In this document: piece by piece, positions 13,901 through 16,043 of the stretch
Layout of the letters: every line of letters starts with the position of its first letter
Numbering within the stretch: position 1 is the first letter of the stretch
NCBI GenBank assembly: GCA_002478145.1
Contig: DLMI01000114.1
Coordinates: 1-16,043, forward strand
Direction: 5' to 3'
DNA from: Acidobacteria bacterium UBA7540
GTDB taxonomy: Bacteria > Acidobacteriota > Terriglobia > UBA7540
DNA length: 16,043 nt
Made by a program: the position numbers and the translations under genes
Notes under the pieces: generated by a model
What the model saw: the letters and a program-made list of their open reading frames with translations, nothing else
Database searches by the model: none
What the model was told of the DNA's origin: nothing

Positions 13901-15238
13901 GAAAAGTTCGCGAGACATCGCTGCCCCTAAGCCGACTAGCTGCGTGATTTGGCTCCAAGGTTCGCCTGCGGAGAATTGCTCGCCGAACAAAACTATACTG
14001 AGCAGCCCATGTTTTAACCGGTCGAGAGCTGCGTCGCAGATGGCGTGGGTCTTCCCCACTCCCGTCGCGCCTAGTAGTAACATGGCTGACGACCTCGCGA
14101 GGCAGACGCAGCGTGGGCTTAACTGCTCATTAAGTCCTTGCAGTATCTTAAGAATCTCGGCCGTTGTGTCGATGTGTCTCGCAGGAAATGAAACCTGATA
14201 CTCCGCCATCCATTGTCGTAATCCGACAGAGTCAGCACTTCCGGTCCCGTATTTGGCTTCAAATTCTTCCCTTGCGTAAGAAAGACACTCTGAACCGAGC
14301 TGGATAGACTCTTCAATTGCCCCGCTGAGTCGTGGAAGCGAAGGCGCATCGACCGGGTTCTCCAGAGCTTTAACTAACTCACTCTTTATCTCTGCCAGAT
14401 TCTTATCAAGTGCAGCCGCTGGCTCCGCCGCCGATTTTGGGAATGGCATGTCGTCTGGACCGACATCCCCCTGGAAGCGGCCACCCCATTCCTCTACGGC
14501 CTGATTAATCTTTCGCAATGCGTCGGAAAGAACCACCGTCCAGTGAGGGGTTCGCCCAAACGTCTCAAATGCCTCGTACACCGGAACTTCAACGGTCAGT
14601 TCGGGCGTGTATCGCGGTTCCGCGACCTTCGCCATCTCGCGGACCTGTCTGTCGAACCATTCGTAACCAAAGACCATCTCGTCGGACCAGAATCGTAAAC
14701 GTCCCTGGTTTGGGTCAAATTCCAACAAATCGTCGAGGAGTTCTGTTTTTCCAAGTCGGATAAACTTGACGCGCATGTGTTTGCGACGGGCCATCGACTG
14801 CCAACTGTTTTCAAAATGCCGATACTTCTCAATTTCGCCCTTCCCGCGCCGCGCGGTCGCGCCGGTCAAATTGAACGGCAGGCAGAACGTGTAGCGGGTT
14901 AACTTCGGATGTATTTTGAGTGCCGTTCGCACAGATTCATCGAGCTGGTCCTTTTTTAGGGTAAATATATATTTTGCTTGCCACCCCCACTCTTCCCCAT
15001 TTGGCAGCCTCCATAGGCACTCGACGCCCCCGTCGCCACCTGCTCCGCGCAACCGAAAGAACGTACTGCACGGTGGAACGCCCTTCGATCGACGCGCTAT
15101 TTGGCAGCAGAATTCCTCGAATGCGACGTCTTGTCGTCCTTCAAGCGTCCTTATGTTCCTGAAGTCGATGTTTTTGAAAGCCCGGTTTTGGCTGACCTGG
15201 ACCATGCCTCCCTCGCGGGTGCTGCATACGTTCCGCAC
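10964..15238 (-). CDS. Avs-like STAND NTPase with N-terminal Mrr-like nuclease (anti-phage)
   Basis: This 1,424-residue cytoplasmic protein has three parts. Residues about 30-130 look like an Mrr/PD-(D/E)xK nuclease: GGDGGVE (67-73) supplies the metal-binding acid and WGWQAKY (84-90) the Q-x-K catalytic motif. Residues about 380-620 are a STAND/NACHT ATPase: Walker A GATGVGKTH (390-398), Walker B IIFIDALNE (462-470), a sensor strand CVSCRST (497-503), then NPLFLRLLCESL. Residues about 620-1424 are a long helical sensor region ending in a Trp-rich segment (WMPEG..., GEYPW 1261-1265, WTVLGEK 1375-1381). This order and size match the Avs (AVAST) proteins, which bind a phage terminase or portal through the C-terminus, assemble and activate the nuclease; I cannot say which subtype. 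The start is GTG 15238 or ATG 15205; AGGGAGG lies only one base before the latter. No frameshift is seen. The gene stands alone between repeat clusters. Confidence 0.85.
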   Translation of the reverse strand: MRNVCSTREGGMVQVSQNRAFKNIDFRNIRTLEGRQDVAFEEFCCQIARRSKGVPPCSTFFRLRGAGGDGGVECLWRLPNGEEWGWQAKYIFTLKKDQLDESVRTALKIHPKLTRYTFCLPFNLTGATARRGKGEIEKYRHFENSWQSMARRKHMRVKFIRLGKTELLDDLLEFDPNQGRLRFWSDEMVFGYEWFDRQVREMAKVAEPRYTPELTVEVPVYEAFETFGRTPHWTVVLSDALRKINQAVEEWGGRFQGDVGPDDMPFPKSAAEPAAALDKNLAEIKSELVKALENPVDAPSLPRLSGAIEESIQLGSECLSYAREEFEAKYGTGSADSVGLRQWMAEYQVSFPARHIDTTAEILKILQGLNEQLSPRCVCLARSSAMLLLGATGVGKTHAICDAALDRLKHGLLSIVLFGEQFSAGEPWSQITQLVGLGAAMSRELFLSALDAAGEATGYPCIIFIDALNETQPRGVWFNHLARLIDHVSHYKWLKLCVSCRSTFRDEVIAANVQIPEFQHLGFEGVEFDACFEFFRFYKLDAPSIPLMQPEFSNPLFLRLLCESLRDAGATSIPERNMGIGEVIQYFLDSKNRKLARVLNYHPNEHFVEKALDLLISAMRESQRKTVPWEQAKELVDSLWPATQRSTSLFDHLLRENLISEDRVVKLAGPGTYPIVRLGFERMTEHLLARKYLEGISPDSLDSIFLPEGALHFAVADEGAIHKNQGLLEEIGIQIPEKYGRELLEVIKPPSAASSLVDVFLLSLLWRTNASYGPATERLIRRALGASVTCSRALEVLFALSTRPGNPLNASWLHDLLSSIPMPDRDALLCPYLHVVWGQSSSVDRLIKWALKANLNFLSHETAELWATQLCWFCAASDRRVRDYATMAIVRVMEQHLEKWPEVIERFAAVDDEYVVERCLAAAYGSLIRAGTSNEIRAVAGTVYEVFFARSRLPQNAMIRDYARLILELAAARNALPAAVSAGQFRPPYDSEWPPTWPEESTIEQYKDSHKDLPKLYRSCFDDDFSHYTVNHAFREYEGVTPLDARRWIFGQVLEMGYTKERFSSFDRYLLTEYGPGRSKPVPIERIGKKYQWIALFRLLARVADHLPKARSRFDPPSPSVAPLQGQALRDIDPTILMQATQAAKTTAWWSPAEYRFDAVASLSDQQWLATRDFPPSEEMLSITNPKDGGNWLVLESYPEWSSKGTGEESQKEPFRQVWLQLRSYLIPRKEPDECWRWLCGQHFMGGWMPEGSDMYGGFLGEYPWALPFQEYRNYWRAPQGTSQVPFKFTPTAHSLGCADKFDSYHNRSLNVLVPADVFFEDESISWDGSGGYRTGEGKLSFYYPPTKEQGPPALLVEREYLSNFLGERGLALVWTVLGEKLCIHPFDASDSPGLLEYSRAHIFLEGKIKSSKGIVKRVRPRSG

Positions 15239-15283
15239 TATGGAATGTACGCCATCTCAAAGCCTGGAATCAAGGTGCGGGAT

Positions 15284-15356
15284 GCGGTAGGGAGTAGGCG
15301 GTAGGTCGTAGGTGGGTGAAACAGTAGGCGGTAGACAGCAGACGGTAGACTGGCCG
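15284..15356. repeat. Degenerate GTAGGC/GTAGGT repeat cluster
   Basis: The words GCGGTAGG, AGTAGGCGGTAGGTCGTAGG and AGACGGTAGAC follow one another. The 16-mer GGTAGGTCGTAGGTGG (15300-15315) is identical to bases 7469-7484 in the element inside the efflux locus, same orientation. It lies immediately upstream of the Avs-like gene, where its promoter would be expected, and contains no gene. Confidence 0.75.
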
Positions 15357-15404
15357 CGCCTCGCGGCGCCGGCAGCTCGCTAACTTAAATCAAGAGCCAT
15401 CGAA

Positions 15405-15495
15405 AAACAGGGGCTAGGTGCCAGGGGCTGGGTGTTAGGGGGGAGCGGGAGTCAGGAGCCAGAAGTCAGAAGAGAGCGTCGAGAGGCGGGAATCA
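15405..15495. repeat. Simple-sequence repeat remnant, inverse of the 10598-10860 family
   Basis: A run of AGGGGCTAGGTGCCAGGGGC and AGTCAGGAGCCAGAAGTC words. CAGAAGTCAGAAG (15460-15472) is the exact reverse complement of CTTCTGACTTCTG at 10673-10685, so the same degenerate family lies on both sides of the Avs-like gene in opposite orientation. The words are simple, so a short chance match cannot be excluded. Confidence 0.55.
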
Positions 15496-15555
15496 ATGAG
15501 CGCCGCTCGTCGGTCTGGTCCCCGTCCTCTTTCAACTATCAAATACGACACGCTC

Positions 15556-15912
15556 CTAGAGTTCAGGGCGGATCATCTCGGCGATGACGGCGGCGTTGGA
15601 GCGCTCGGCGTCGCGAGCGCCGAAGACCAGCGTGACTTGCCCCTTGCGGCCACGATCGATCAACTCGTCGAGGAGGGCTTTGCGCGGGGGCTTCGAAAGT
15701 TCCTGGCGGTACTTGTTCCTGAACCCTTCCCATTTCTCTGGTTTGTGGCCGTACCATTTCCGCAGCGCGGCCGAAGGCGCAATCTCTTTCATCCAGGCGT
15801 CAATCTCCACTTGCGCCTTGGTCACACCTCTCGGCCAGAGCCCATCCACCAGAACGCGATAGCCGTCCTTGGTGCTGGCCGCTTCGTAAGCCCTTTTAAT
15901 CGCAATTGGCAT
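15556..15912 (-). CDS. DUF488 family protein (YeaO-like)
   Basis: This 118-residue protein matches the small DUF488/YeaO family in length and motifs: IKRAYEAASTKDGYRVLVDG (4-23), then LWPRGVTK, W-E-I-APS-LRKWYGH (in the 38-56 region), PEKWEGFRNKYRQEL, and the final VTLVFGARDAERSNAAVI. The function is not established; the family is common, cytoplasmic and has been loosely linked with stress genes, so I assign none. ATG 15912 is chosen over the longer frame from 15939 because GGGAG lies seven bases before it and family members begin MPIxIKR. It runs toward the repeat cluster upstream of the Avs-like gene and is probably a single-gene unit. Confidence 0.92.
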   Translation of the reverse strand: MPIAIKRAYEAASTKDGYRVLVDGLWPRGVTKAQVEIDAWMKEIAPSAALRKWYGHKPEKWEGFRNKYRQELSKPPRKALLDELIDRGRKGQVTLVFGARDAERSNAAVIAEMIRPEL

Positions 15913-16043
15913 GGTTAGCTCCCATCTTCTCCAGCTCAAATTATCTCACACGTTCGCAGTCTCGCCCGTGTATGCGCAAACCCCGCTCCTGCCCTTGCCT
16001 CCCCCGATCGACCGAGCGGACACCAGCAGCTTCGGAAACGGCA
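15913..16043. other. Window end, promoter side of the DUF488 gene
   Basis: I see no gene start, RNA gene or clear promoter boxes in these 131 bases. One plus-strand frame stays open to the edge but shows no ribosome site or recognisable motif. Confidence 0.4.

Noticed and set aside
15496..15918. 140-codon plus-strand frame
   Set aside because: Antisense shadow of the DUF488 gene, which has a clear family match and ribosome site.

Overview
The window looks like part of a moderately high-GC, Gram-negative soil-type chromosome. A TolC/HlyD/DHA2 export set implies two membranes. The protein set resembles what I know from Acidobacteriota (Terriglobia-like): a cytidylate-kinase-like protein beside an efflux set, an STAS domain ending in a FIDxxGK motif, small two-helix membrane proteins and many degenerate GTAGGT-type intergenic repeats. 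That assignment is inference; no rRNA or other phylogenetic marker is present.

Layout. (1) Positions 1-267 (minus) hold the N-terminus of a secreted protein with lectin-propeller-like repeats, cut by the window edge. (2) After a gene-free stretch, 755-965 looks like a folded RNA remnant, possibly the 5' end of a group II intron. (3) 975-1779 (minus) is an overlapping pair, an RsbW-type kinase/anti-sigma factor and an RsbV-type STAS antagonist, with no sigma factor nearby. (4) 2280-3254 (minus) holds a small membrane protein, a macro-domain hydrolase and a 40-residue basic leader ORF that overlaps the macro gene by ATGA. (5) 3255-3839 has no gene but contains three perfect-stem hairpins. (6) 3840-9348 (plus) is a drug-efflux locus: a TolC-type outer membrane protein with an STAS domain fused ahead of its signal sequence, an EmrA/HlyD adaptor, a cytidylate-kinase-like protein and an EmrB/QacA-type 14-helix MFS pump. 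A 180-bp element of three 56-bp hairpin units separates the kinase from the pump. (7) 9734-10423 (plus) is a secreted LprI-like protein. (8) 10964-15238 (minus) is a 1,424-codon STAND NTPase with an N-terminal Mrr-like nuclease, an Avs (AVAST)-type anti-phage protein, flanked on both sides by simple-sequence repeat clusters. (9) 15556-15912 (minus) is a DUF488/YeaO-like protein.

How the genes work together. TolC, EmrA and EmrB would form a tripartite pump carrying hydrophobic compounds from the cytoplasm or inner membrane to the outside. The kinase-like protein and the fused STAS domain are the unexplained partners and may link pump output to a nucleotide or phosphorylation signal. The RsbV/RsbW pair is a partner-switch module. 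The Avs-like gene stands alone and would sense a phage protein and cut DNA.

The strongest candidates for something new are the STAS-TolC reading frame, the kinase inside the pump operon, the Avs-like protein, and the leader ORF coupled to the macro-domain gene. All calls come from reading the sequence; no database search was possible.
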